This document shows positions 54,739 through 62,510 of a stretch of 64,000 nt of DNA, piece after piece (the stretch's first letter is position 1; each line of letters opens with the position of its first letter). The DNA is taken from NCBI RefSeq assembly GCF_001941845.1, contig NZ_CP018870.1, forward strand, positions 5,618,001 to 5,682,000, given 5' to 3'. This DNA is from Streptomyces sp. TN58 (GTDB lineage: Bacteria > Actinomycetota > Actinomycetes > Streptomycetales > Streptomycetaceae). The translations under genes and the position numbers were made by a program. The notes under the pieces are model-generated. The model ran no database searches and was not told the DNA's origin. It saw only the letters and a list, made by a program, of their open reading frames with translations.

Positions 54739-55673
54739 AGGGGACACCGCGGCTCGACGCCGCGGCGATGGCGGCCCTGCTCCGTCCGGCCGAGGCCGCC
54801 GACGCCCTGGCCGCCGCCCTGCGCGGCGGTCTCGACCCGGAGGACTGCCCCCCGCGCTCCGCGATCGCCGTACCCGGCGGCGGCGAACTGCTGCTGATGC
54901 CGGCCGCGTCGGGCGCGTACGCCGGGGTGAAGATCGCCGGGGTCGCGCCCGGGAACCCGGCCCGCGGCCTGCCGCGCATCACCGGCTCCTACCTCCTGCT
55001 GGACGGGCCCACTCTGCGCCCGGTGGCCCGGATGGACGGCGCGGCCCTGACGACCCTGCGCACACCGGCGGTCTCCGCCTTGGCGCTGCGCCACCTGGCG
55101 CCGGCCGGACGGCCGCTGCGGCTGGTGCTCTTCGGGTCCGGACCGCAGGCGTACGGGCACCTGGACGCGGTGCTGGCGGAGCGGGAGCTGGCCGACGTCG
55201 TGGTGGTCGCCCGCGACGGCGAGCGCGCCGAACGCCTCGCCGCGTACGCCCGCACCCTGGGTCCGGCCGCCCGGACCGGCGCCCCGCACGACGTGGCCGA
55301 CGCCGACCTGGTCGTCTGCTGCACCACGGCCCGCGAACCGCTCTTCGACGGACGGCTGGTGCGCCCCGGCGCGGTGGTCGTCGCCGTCGGATCGCACGAG
55401 CCGACCGCCCGGGAGACCGACACCGCCCTCGTGCGACGCGCGGCGGTGTACGTGGAATCGCGGGCGGCGGCCCTGCGGGAAGCCGGTGACCTGCTCGTCC
55501 CGGAGGCGGAGGGGGCCATCGGGCCGGGCCACATCACGGGCACCCTCGCGGACCTGGTGGCCGGGCGGCTGCCGGGGGCAGGGGAGCGGGGTTGTCCACA
55601 GCTCTTCAAGAGTGTGGGCATGGCCTGGGAAGATCTTGCCGTGGCGGTCGCGCTGTACGAGGCCGCCCGCTGA
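54735..55673 (+). CDS. Ornithine cyclodeaminase family protein, probable pyrroline-2-carboxylate reductase
   Basis: A 312-residue OCD/mu-crystallin fold protein. KIAGVAPGNPARGLPRITGS, LVLFGSGPQAYGHLDAVLAE (NAD(P)-binding), LVVCCTTAREPLFDGRLVRP and VAVGSHEPTARETD are the family marks. In hydroxyproline clusters this family reduces pyrroline-2-carboxylate, the product of 3-hydroxyproline dehydration, to L-proline. Pairing with the preceding racemase-family gene suggests a side branch for 3-hydroxyproline or D-proline. GTG 54735 overlaps the previous stop. The C-terminal region (LFKSVGMAWEDLAVA) is complete. Confidence 0.85.
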   Translation: MKGTPRLDAAAMAALLRPAEAADALAAALRGGLDPEDCPPRSAIAVPGGGELLLMPAASGAYAGVKIAGVAPGNPARGLPRITGSYLLLDGPTLRPVARMDGAALTTLRTPAVSALALRHLAPAGRPLRLVLFGSGPQAYGHLDAVLAERELADVVVVARDGERAERLAAYARTLGPAARTGAPHDVADADLVVCCTTAREPLFDGRLVRPGAVVVAVGSHEPTARETDTALVRRAAVYVESRAAALREAGDLLVPEAEGAIGPGHITGTLADLVAGRLPGAGERGCPQLFKSVGMAWEDLAVAVALYEAAR

Positions 55674-55687
55674 GATATGAGTAGCGC

Positions 55688-55704
55688 AACGTGACATTGT
55701 ACGC
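55688..55704 (+). promoter_or_regulatory. Regulon operator upstream of the GntR gene
   Basis: AACGTGACATTGTACGC lies 48 bp before the GntR start. It shares GTGACATT and GTAC with the other sites and suggests autoregulation. Confidence 0.65.
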
Positions 55705-55751
55705 TGTTGCTCTGCTCGTCGGCAGGTGAAAAGGGTCTCGGAGGAAACGCA

Positions 55752-56462
55752 ATGGGTGACCTGAAGCAGCACAGTCTCATCAAGGCCCAGGAACGACTCC
55801 GCGACCAGGTCGGACACGCCCTCCGAGCCGCCCTGATAGCGGGAGAGCTGCGCCCCGGCAGCGTCTACTCCGCCCCCGGCCTCGCGGCCGAACTCGGAGT
55901 GTCGGCCACCCCGGTGCGCGAGGCCATGCTCGACCTCGCCCGGGAGGGCCTGGTCGAGCCGGTCCGCAACAAGGGCTTCCGCATCACCGAGGTCAGCGAA
56001 CGCGACCTCGACCAGTACACCGAGCTGCGCACCATGATCGAGGTGCCGACCATCGGCCGGATCACGCAGACCGCCACGGCCGGGCAGCTGGAGGAACTGC
56101 GCCCGATCGCGGAGGAGATCGTCACCAGCGCCCGTGAGCACAACCTCATCGGCTACCTGGAGGCCGACCGCCGCTTCCACCTCACGCTGCTGGGCCTCTC
56201 GGGCAACGAGCGGCTGGTGGAGACGGTCGGCGACCTCCGCAAGCGGTCCCGCCTGTACGGCCTGACCGGCCTGGACGAGGCCGGCAAGCTGGTCTCCTCC
56301 GCCGAGGAGCACCTGGAGCTGCTGGACCTGATGATCAGCGGCGACGCGAAGGCGGCGGAGGCCTGCATGCAGCGCCACCTCGGCCACGTCCGCTCGCTCT
56401 GGGCCCAGGGCCGCGACGAACCGGTCGGCCGTCCCCCGGGCGGCCTCGGCGCGGTCCGCTAG
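55752..56462 (+). CDS. GntR family (FCD subfamily) regulator of the hydroxyproline/collagen locus
   Basis: A 236-residue regulator. Winged helix: LRAALIAGELRPGSVYSAPG, LAAELGVSATPVREAMLDLA, EGLVEPVRNKGFRITEVSE. The all-helical FCD ligand domain follows, with metal/ligand residues in LEADRRFHLTLLGLSGNERL and SSAEEHLELLDLMISGDAKA. FadR/FCD regulators often sense a pathway acid. It lies between the catabolic operon and the importer operon, and a repeated 17-bp motif precedes the units around it, so I infer it is their local repressor. ATG 55752 has GGAGGAAACG upstream. Confidence 0.9.
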   Translation: MGDLKQHSLIKAQERLRDQVGHALRAALIAGELRPGSVYSAPGLAAELGVSATPVREAMLDLAREGLVEPVRNKGFRITEVSERDLDQYTELRTMIEVPTIGRITQTATAGQLEELRPIAEEIVTSAREHNLIGYLEADRRFHLTLLGLSGNERLVETVGDLRKRSRLYGLTGLDEAGKLVSSAEEHLELLDLMISGDAKAAEACMQRHLGHVRSLWAQGRDEPVGRPPGGLGAVR

Positions 56463-56569
56463 CCTCCCAGGCCCCTGTTCCCGCCGCCGGGCACCCCACG
56501 GGTGTCCGGCCCCAAGCATGCCCGGACGCAAGGGATTTGGACACGGCTGGGTAACGGCGGCTCCGACCC

Positions 56570-56601
56570 CTTGTCAGTGCAATTTCACATTACTATGTTA
56601 C
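56570..56601 (+). promoter_or_regulatory. Promoter-operator cassette of the peptide importer operon
   Basis: Identical over 32 bp to 46148-46179: -35 TTGTCA (56571-56576), operator 56575-56591, -10 TATGTT (56594-56599). The transcript would start near 56606, about 67 bp before ATG 56673. Confidence 0.8.
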
Positions 56602-56672
56602 CGGTCACATCGCAGAGCCGTAGAGCCATGCGGCCGCACCGCCGCAGAGCGTGCCCCTCCCTGGAGTGACCC

Positions 56673-58418
56673 ATGACCAAGCGCACCCAACTCGCCCTCG
56701 CCACCGCCCTGGTGGCCGCACTCGCACTCGGCGCCTCGGGCTGCACCGGCACCGGGAAGGGCGCCACCGGCGGCGCCGGGGCCGAGAACCCGGCCGCCGC
56801 CAACGACGGCAAGATCCTCGGCGGCACCCCGGTCAAGGGCGGCACCCTCACCGTCCTGTCCAACCAGGACTTCGCGCACCTCGACCCCGCCCGCAACTGG
56901 GTCATGCCGACGATGGACTTCGGCACCCGCCTGCTCTACCGCACGCTCGTCACCTTCAAGGCCGAGCCCGGCAAGGCCGGCAGCGAACTGGTCCCCGACC
57001 TCGCCACCGACCTCGGCACCCCCTCCAACGGCGGCCGCACCTGGACCTTCACCCTCAAGGAGGGCGTGAAGTACGAGGACGGCACCCCGGTCAAGGCCCA
57101 GGACATCAAGTACAACGTCGAGCGCTCCTTCGCCCCCGACCTCACCGGCGGCCCCGACTACGCCGCCCAGTACCTGGCCGGCACCGAGGGCTACAAGGGC
57201 CCCCTCCAGGGACAGCGCCTGGACTCCGTCAAGACCCCCGACGACCGTACGATCGTCTTCGAACTCAAGCGCCCCGTCGCGGAGTTCTCCGCCACCGCCA
57301 CCCTGCCGACCTTCGCCCCCGTGCCCCAGTCCCAGGAGAAGGGCACCCAGTACGACGCCCGCCCGTTCTCCTCCGGCCCGTACAAGATCGAGTCGTACGA
57401 CCGCGACAAGAAGCTGGTCCTCGTACGCAACGAGCACTGGGACCCGGCCACCGACACCGTCCGCAAGGCCTACCCCGACAAGTTCGTGGTCGTCATGGGC
57501 CTCAAGGGCGGCCAGATCGACGACCGGATCATCGCCGGCGAGGGCGCCGACGCCTCCACCGTGCAGTACGCCGACATGCGCCCCGAGAGCGCCCCCAAGG
57601 TGCTGCCCAAGCCCGACGTCAAGGCCCGGCTGCTCGCCGAGTCCCAGGGCTGCACCGAGATGCTCCACCTGAACAACTCGCGCGCCCCCTTCAACGACTC
57701 CAAGGTCCGCGAGGCCATGCAGTACGCCGTCGACAAGGAGGCCGTCGTCACCGCCGGCGGCGGACCCGCCCTCAACGAGATCGCCACCGCCTACCTGCCG
57801 CCCGCCCTCGCCGGCGGCAAGCAGGCCGACACCCTGAAGATCCCCCCGGCCGGCGACCCGGCCAAGGCCAAGGAACTCCTCAAGGCCGCCGGCAAGGAGA
57901 CCCTGAAGGTCTCCCTCGCCGTCTCCACCGGCGACAAGGCCAAGGCCGAGGCCATCCAGCAGGGCCTCGCCCGCGTCGGCGTCGAGGTCGTCATCGACAC
58001 CGTCGACCCCGGCGCCTACTACGACGTCATCGGCGACCTGTCCACCACCCCCGACATGACCCTCAGCGGCTGGTGCCCCGACTACCCCTCCGGCTCCACT
58101 TGGATCCCCTTCGTCTTCGACGGACGGACCATCAAGGACAAGGGCAACCAGGGCAACTACAGCCAGTTCCGCGACGAGGAGGTCATGAAGCGGATCGACG
58201 AGATCAACGCCATGGCCGACGCCAAGCAGGCCAACCAGGCCTGGATCGACCTCGACGCGACCCTGATGGCCAAGTCCCCCAACGTCCCGATCCTGCTGGA
58301 GCGCAAGCCGCTCCTCGTCGGCACGAACATCGCGGGCGCGTTCGGCCACCCCGTGTGGACCGGCACCATCGACTACGCCACGGTCGGCCTCAAGGACCCC
58401 TCGAAGAGCCAGGGCTGA
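56673..58418 (+). CDS. ABC transporter substrate-binding lipoprotein (oligopeptide type)
   Basis: A 581-residue family 5 solute-binding protein. Lipoprotein signal: MTKRTQLALATALVAALALG, then the lipobox ASGC, so the mature protein is tethered to the membrane. The mature part has GGTLTVLSNQDFAHLDPARN, LKEGVKYEDGTPVKAQDIKY and YAVDKEAVVTAGGGPALNE, as in DppA/OppA proteins. It starts a five-gene importer operon. Context suggests collagen-derived, Pro/Hyp-rich peptides as cargo; sequence alone cannot prove this. ATG 56673 has TGGAGTGA upstream. Confidence 0.92.
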   Translation: MTKRTQLALATALVAALALGASGCTGTGKGATGGAGAENPAAANDGKILGGTPVKGGTLTVLSNQDFAHLDPARNWVMPTMDFGTRLLYRTLVTFKAEPGKAGSELVPDLATDLGTPSNGGRTWTFTLKEGVKYEDGTPVKAQDIKYNVERSFAPDLTGGPDYAAQYLAGTEGYKGPLQGQRLDSVKTPDDRTIVFELKRPVAEFSATATLPTFAPVPQSQEKGTQYDARPFSSGPYKIESYDRDKKLVLVRNEHWDPATDTVRKAYPDKFVVVMGLKGGQIDDRIIAGEGADASTVQYADMRPESAPKVLPKPDVKARLLAESQGCTEMLHLNNSRAPFNDSKVREAMQYAVDKEAVVTAGGGPALNEIATAYLPPALAGGKQADTLKIPPAGDPAKAKELLKAAGKETLKVSLAVSTGDKAKAEAIQQGLARVGVEVVIDTVDPGAYYDVIGDLSTTPDMTLSGWCPDYPSGSTWIPFVFDGRTIKDKGNQGNYSQFRDEEVMKRIDEINAMADAKQANQAWIDLDATLMAKSPNVPILLERKPLLVGTNIAGAFGHPVWTGTIDYATVGLKDPSKSQG

Positions 58419-58438
58419 GGCCCGGAGCCCCCGACACC

Positions 58439-59404
58439 ATGACCACCACAGCACCCGGCAGCGCCACGGACGGCCGGCGCGCGGCGGCGCCCGGCGGCAG
58501 CGCGCCCGGCAGCAGCCCCTGGCAGCTCGCCCGGCGGGAACTGCGCCGCCGCCCCGCCGTCCGCGTCAGCACCGGCATCGTCCTGCTCTTCGTCCTGATG
58601 GCCGCCACCGCGCCCTGGCTGGGCGCGCTCGGCGGCTGGTCCCCGCACGAGTTCGACAAGAGCGCCGTCGACCCCTACCTCGGCGGCCAGCCGATCGGCC
58701 CCCTCGGCGGCATCAGCCCCGAGCACTGGCTCGGCGTGGAACCCGTCACCGGACGCGACCTGTTCGCCCGCGTCGTCCACGGCGCGCAGGTCTCCCTCCT
58801 GATCGCCTTCGCGGCCACCGCCATCGTCGTCGCAGCCGGCACGGCCGCCGGGATCGCCGCCGGCTACTTCGGCGGCCGCACCGACACGGTCCTGTCCCGG
58901 CTCATGGACCTGACCATGTCCTTCCCCTCCCTCATCTTCATGATCGCGATGCTGTCCGTGGCCAAGGACGTCAACCGGCTCGTCCTGATGACCGCCGTCA
59001 TCGGGGTCTTCGGCTGGCCCGGCATCGCCCGCATCGTCCGCGGCCAGACCCTCTCCCTCAAACACCGCGAGTACGTCGACGCCGCCCGCGTGGGCGGCGC
59101 CGGCCCCTGGCGGATCCTCACCCGCGAGATCCTGCCGGGCGTGGCGGGCCCGGTCATCGCCTACACCACCCTGCTCATCCCCGGAATGATCAGCACCGAG
59201 GCCGCCCTCAGCTACCTCGGCGTCGGAGTCCGCCCGCCCACCCCCTCCTGGGGCCAGATGATCGCCGAGTCCGTCGCCTACTACGAGACCGACCCCATGT
59301 ACTTCGTCATCCCCAGCGTCTTCCTCTTCCTCGCCGTGCTCGCCTTCACCCTGCTCGGCGACGCCCTGCGCGACATCCTCGACCCGAGGGGCGGCCGTAC
59401 GTGA
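58439..59404 (+). CDS. Oligopeptide ABC transporter permease (DppC/OppC type)
   Basis: A 321-residue permease with a hydrophilic Gly/Ala-rich N-terminus, a first membrane segment (STGIVLLFVLMAATAPWLGA), a periplasmic-side loop (GVEPVTGRDLFARVVHGAQV) and five further segments. The cytoplasmic EAA loop is YVDAARVGGAGPWRILTREI. It pairs with the DppB-like permease whose gene overlaps by four bases. Permease order C before B is the reverse of the common dpp order. ATG 58439. Confidence 0.92.
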   Translation: MTTTAPGSATDGRRAAAPGGSAPGSSPWQLARRELRRRPAVRVSTGIVLLFVLMAATAPWLGALGGWSPHEFDKSAVDPYLGGQPIGPLGGISPEHWLGVEPVTGRDLFARVVHGAQVSLLIAFAATAIVVAAGTAAGIAAGYFGGRTDTVLSRLMDLTMSFPSLIFMIAMLSVAKDVNRLVLMTAVIGVFGWPGIARIVRGQTLSLKHREYVDAARVGGAGPWRILTREILPGVAGPVIAYTTLLIPGMISTEAALSYLGVGVRPPTPSWGQMIAESVAYYETDPMYFVIPSVFLFLAVLAFTLLGDALRDILDPRGGRT

Positions 59405-60387
59405 TCGTCTACCTCGCCCGCCGGCTGCTCGCCCTCGCCGGGGTGCTCCTCGCCATCGCGGCCGTCACCTTCCTCATCTTCTACGTCCTGCCCGCCGACC
59501 CCGCCGCGGCCGCCTGCGGCAAGACCTGCAGCGCCGAACGGCTCGCCGACGTACGCGTACACCTGGGCCTCGACCAGCCCCTGTGGAGGCAGTTCGCCGA
59601 CTTCCTGACCGGCATCTTCACCGGCCGCACCCTCGGGTCCGGCCAGTACGCCGTCACCTGCGACTTCCCCTGCCTGGGCTACTCGTACGAGAGCTCCCTG
59701 CCCGTGTGGGACCTGCTCATGGACCGCCTCCCGGTCTCCGCCTCCCTCGCCCTCGGCGCCGCCGTGCTGTGGCTGATCCTCGGCCTCGGCGCCGGCGTCA
59801 CCGCCGCCCTGCGCAAGGACACCGCCACCGACAAGGCCCTGATGGTCGGCGCCGTCGCCGCCGCCTCCCTGCCCGTCTACTTCACTGCGGTCATGCTCAT
59901 CTACGGCGTCATCCGCATCGCCGGACTGCTGCCCTACCCCACCTACCAGCCCTTCACCGACAACCCGCTCGGCTGGGCCTCCAACCTGCTCCTGCCCTGG
60001 ACCGCGCTCGCGCTGCTCTACGCCGCCATGTACGCGCGCCAGAGCCGCGGCTCGATGATCGAGGCGATGGCCGAGCCCTACATCCGCACCGCCCGCGCCA
60101 AGGGCATGCCCGAGCGGACCGTCGTCGTCAAACACGGCCTGCGCTCCGGGATGACACCGATCCTGACCATCTTCGGCATCGACCTCGGCGGGCTGCTTGC
60201 CGGGGCCGTCATCACCGAGTCCATCTTCGGACTCCCCGGCATCGGACGGCTCTTCTACGGCGCCCTGGTCAACTCCGACCAGCCCGTCGTCCTCGGCGTC
60301 ACCCTCCTCGCGGCCTTCTTCATCGTCGCCGCCAACCTCGTCGTCGACCTCCTGTACGCCGTCATCGACCCGAGAGTGAGGTACTGA
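59401..60387 (+). CDS. Oligopeptide ABC transporter permease (DppB/OppB type)
   Basis: A 328-residue permease. It begins with a membrane helix (LLALAGVLLAIAAVTFLIFY), has the usual large external loop, here with four cysteines (CGKTC and CDFPC) that could form disulfides, and ends with the EAA loop (YIRTARAKGMPERTVVVKHG) and ESIFGLPGIGRLFYGA. GTG 59401 overlaps the previous gene (GTGA) and its stop overlaps the ATPase start by one base. The extra cysteines in the loop are uncommon for this family. Confidence 0.92.
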   Translation: MIVYLARRLLALAGVLLAIAAVTFLIFYVLPADPAAAACGKTCSAERLADVRVHLGLDQPLWRQFADFLTGIFTGRTLGSGQYAVTCDFPCLGYSYESSLPVWDLLMDRLPVSASLALGAAVLWLILGLGAGVTAALRKDTATDKALMVGAVAAASLPVYFTAVMLIYGVIRIAGLLPYPTYQPFTDNPLGWASNLLLPWTALALLYAAMYARQSRGSMIEAMAEPYIRTARAKGMPERTVVVKHGLRSGMTPILTIFGIDLGGLLAGAVITESIFGLPGIGRLFYGALVNSDQPVVLGVTLLAAFFIVAANLVVDLLYAVIDPRVRY

Positions 60388-61418
60388 TGACCGAGGCCAC
60401 CACCACCGCCGCTCCGCTCCTCGAAGTACGCGACCTGCGCGTCACCTTCACCACCCCCCGCGGGACCGTCCGGGCCGTCGACTCCGTCGGCTTCACCGTC
60501 GAGGCCGGACGCACCCTCGGCATCGTCGGCGAGTCCGGCTCCGGCAAGTCCGTCACCTCGCTCGCCGTCATGGGCCTGCACCGCGGCGCCGTCGAGGTCG
60601 GCGGCACCGTCGCACTCGCCGGACGGGAGCTGACCGGCCTGACCGAACGCGAGCTCGGCAAGGTCCGCGGCCGCCGGATGGCCATGATCTTCCAGGACCC
60701 CCTCTCCAGCCTGCACCCCTACTACACCGTCGGCGAGCAGATCGCCGAACACTTCAGGGTCCACTTCAAGGCCGGTCGGGCCGCCGCACGCAGACGCGCC
60801 GTCGACATGCTCGGCGAGGTCGGCATCCCGGAGCCGGCCCGCCGGGCGGGCGAGTACCCGCACCAGTTCTCCGGAGGCATGCGCCAGCGCGCGATGATCG
60901 CCATGGCCCTGGCGTGCGAACCCGACCTGCTGATCGCCGACGAGCCGACCACCGCCCTCGACGTCACCGTGCAGGCGCAGATCCTGGAACTCATCGCGAA
61001 GATCCAGCAGGAGCGCGGACTCGGCGTCGTGATGATCACCCACGACCTGGGCGTCGTCGCCCGCGTCGCCCACGAGGTGCTGGTCATGTACGGCGGCCGC
61101 GCCGCCGAACAGGCCCCCGTCGACGACCTGTTCGCCGACCCCGCCCACCCCTACACCCGCGGGCTGCTCGACTCGCTGCCCCGCCTGGACACCGCCGACG
61201 ACGAACCGCTCCCCTTCATCCCCGGCTCCCCGCCGTCCCTCCGCGCACCGGCCCCCGGCTGCGCCTTCGCCCCACGCTGCCCGCTGGCCGCCGACCGCTG
61301 CACCGACGTGCGGCCCGAGCTCGCGGCGTACGGCGACGGCGACGCGGGTGCCGGCGCCGGCCGTTCCGTGGCCTGCCACTTCGCCGGAGCCCGCACCGCC
61401 CAGGAGGCGGCCCGATGA
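60387..61418 (+). CDS. Oligopeptide ABC transporter ATPase (DppD type)
   Basis: A 343-residue ATPase. Walker A GESGSGKS, Q-loop FQDPLSSLHPYYTVGEQ, signature FSGGMRQRAMIAMAL, Walker B LLIADEPTTALDVT and switch H in ITHDLG. The C-terminal oligopeptide extension has the cysteine-rich CAFAPRCPLAADRC followed by CHF, which binds an iron-sulfur cluster in some dipeptide transporters. It pairs with the next ATPase, with which it overlaps by four bases. ATG 60387. Confidence 0.94.
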   Translation: MTEATTTAAPLLEVRDLRVTFTTPRGTVRAVDSVGFTVEAGRTLGIVGESGSGKSVTSLAVMGLHRGAVEVGGTVALAGRELTGLTERELGKVRGRRMAMIFQDPLSSLHPYYTVGEQIAEHFRVHFKAGRAAARRRAVDMLGEVGIPEPARRAGEYPHQFSGGMRQRAMIAMALACEPDLLIADEPTTALDVTVQAQILELIAKIQQERGLGVVMITHDLGVVARVAHEVLVMYGGRAAEQAPVDDLFADPAHPYTRGLLDSLPRLDTADDEPLPFIPGSPPSLRAPAPGCAFAPRCPLAADRCTDVRPELAAYGDGDAGAGAGRSVACHFAGARTAQEAAR

Positions 61419-62389
61419 CCGAGACCCCGCTGCTGTCCGTACAGGACCTGACCATGACCTTCCCCGGCAGACGCTCCGCGACCGGGCGCCGGGGGGCGCC
61501 CGTGCGCGCCGTCGACGGGGTCTCCTTCGACCTGGCCGCCGGCCGTACCCTCGGCCTGGTCGGCGAGTCGGGCTGCGGGAAGTCCACCACCGGCCGCATG
61601 CTCGTACGGCTGCTGGAGCCCACCTCGGGCCGGGTCGCCTTCGAGGGCAAGGACATCAGCCGGCTCTCCCAGGCGGCACTGCGCCCGCTGCGGGGGAACA
61701 TCCAGATGGTCTTCCAGGACCCGCACTCCTCGCTCAACCCCCGCCAGACCGTCGCCCGGATCATCTCCGAGCCGCTGCTGGTGCAGGGCTGGAGCGCGGG
61801 GGACGCCCGGCGCCGGGCCGCCGACCTCATGGAACTCGTCGGGCTGATCCCCGAACACATCGACCGCTACCCGCACGAGTTCTCCGGCGGCCAGGCCCAG
61901 CGCATCGGCATCGCCCGCTCCCTGGCCACCAGCCCCCGCCTGATCGTCGCCGACGAACCGGTGTCCGCGCTCGACGTCTCCGTCCAGGCGCAGATCGTCA
62001 ACCTGATGGAGCGGCTGCGCGCGGAACTCGGCCTCGCCTACGTGTTCATCGCGCACGACCTGTCGGTGGTCAAACGGGTCAGCGACCGGGTCGCCGTCAT
62101 GTACCTCGGCCGGATCGTCGAGATCGGGGACAAGGCGTCCCTCTACGAGAACCCCCAGCACCCCTACACCCGGGCGCTGTTGTCCGCCGTACCGCTGCCC
62201 GACCCGGCGGCGGAGCGGCGGCGGGAGCGGATCGTGCTGCTCGGCGACCCGCCGAGCCCGGCCGCCCCGCCCCCGGGCTGCACCTTCCACCCGCGCTGCC
62301 CCAAGGCGCAGGAGATCTGCCGGACGGAGCGCCCGATGCTGCGGATCGCCGCCTCACGCGAGGTGGCCTGTCACTTCCCGGGTGACTGA
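61415..62389 (+). CDS. Oligopeptide ABC transporter ATPase (DppF type)
   Basis: A 324-residue ATPase. Walker A GESGCGKST, Q-loop FQDPHSSLNPRQTV, signature FSGGQAQRIGIARSL, Walker B LIVADEPVSALDVS and IAHDLSVVKRV. It has the oligopeptide C-terminal motif with CTFHPRCPKAQEIC and CHF. Last gene of the importer operon, followed by a strong hairpin. ATG 61415 overlaps the preceding stop (ATGA). Confidence 0.94.
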   Translation: MTETPLLSVQDLTMTFPGRRSATGRRGAPVRAVDGVSFDLAAGRTLGLVGESGCGKSTTGRMLVRLLEPTSGRVAFEGKDISRLSQAALRPLRGNIQMVFQDPHSSLNPRQTVARIISEPLLVQGWSAGDARRRAADLMELVGLIPEHIDRYPHEFSGGQAQRIGIARSLATSPRLIVADEPVSALDVSVQAQIVNLMERLRAELGLAYVFIAHDLSVVKRVSDRVAVMYLGRIVEIGDKASLYENPQHPYTRALLSAVPLPDPAAERRRERIVLLGDPPSPAAPPPGCTFHPRCPKAQEICRTERPMLRIAASREVACHFPGD

Positions 62390-62408
62390 CGGGGATCACG
62401 GGAAGAAG

Positions 62409-62443
62409 GGGACCCGGGGCCGACACAATCGGCCCCGGGTCCC
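62409..62443. terminator. Terminator between importer operon and the convergent peptidase gene
   Basis: GGGACCCGGGGCCGA and its perfect complement form a 15-bp stem with loop CACAA; CTCC and a short T stretch follow. It lies 19 bp after the importer stop and can serve both directions. Confidence 0.85.
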
Positions 62444-62510
62444 TCCGTTACCCGCTGTACCCCCCGGTGTCGCCGGCGGCAGGGGTGGTCAGGGGGAGGA
62501 GCGGACACCC

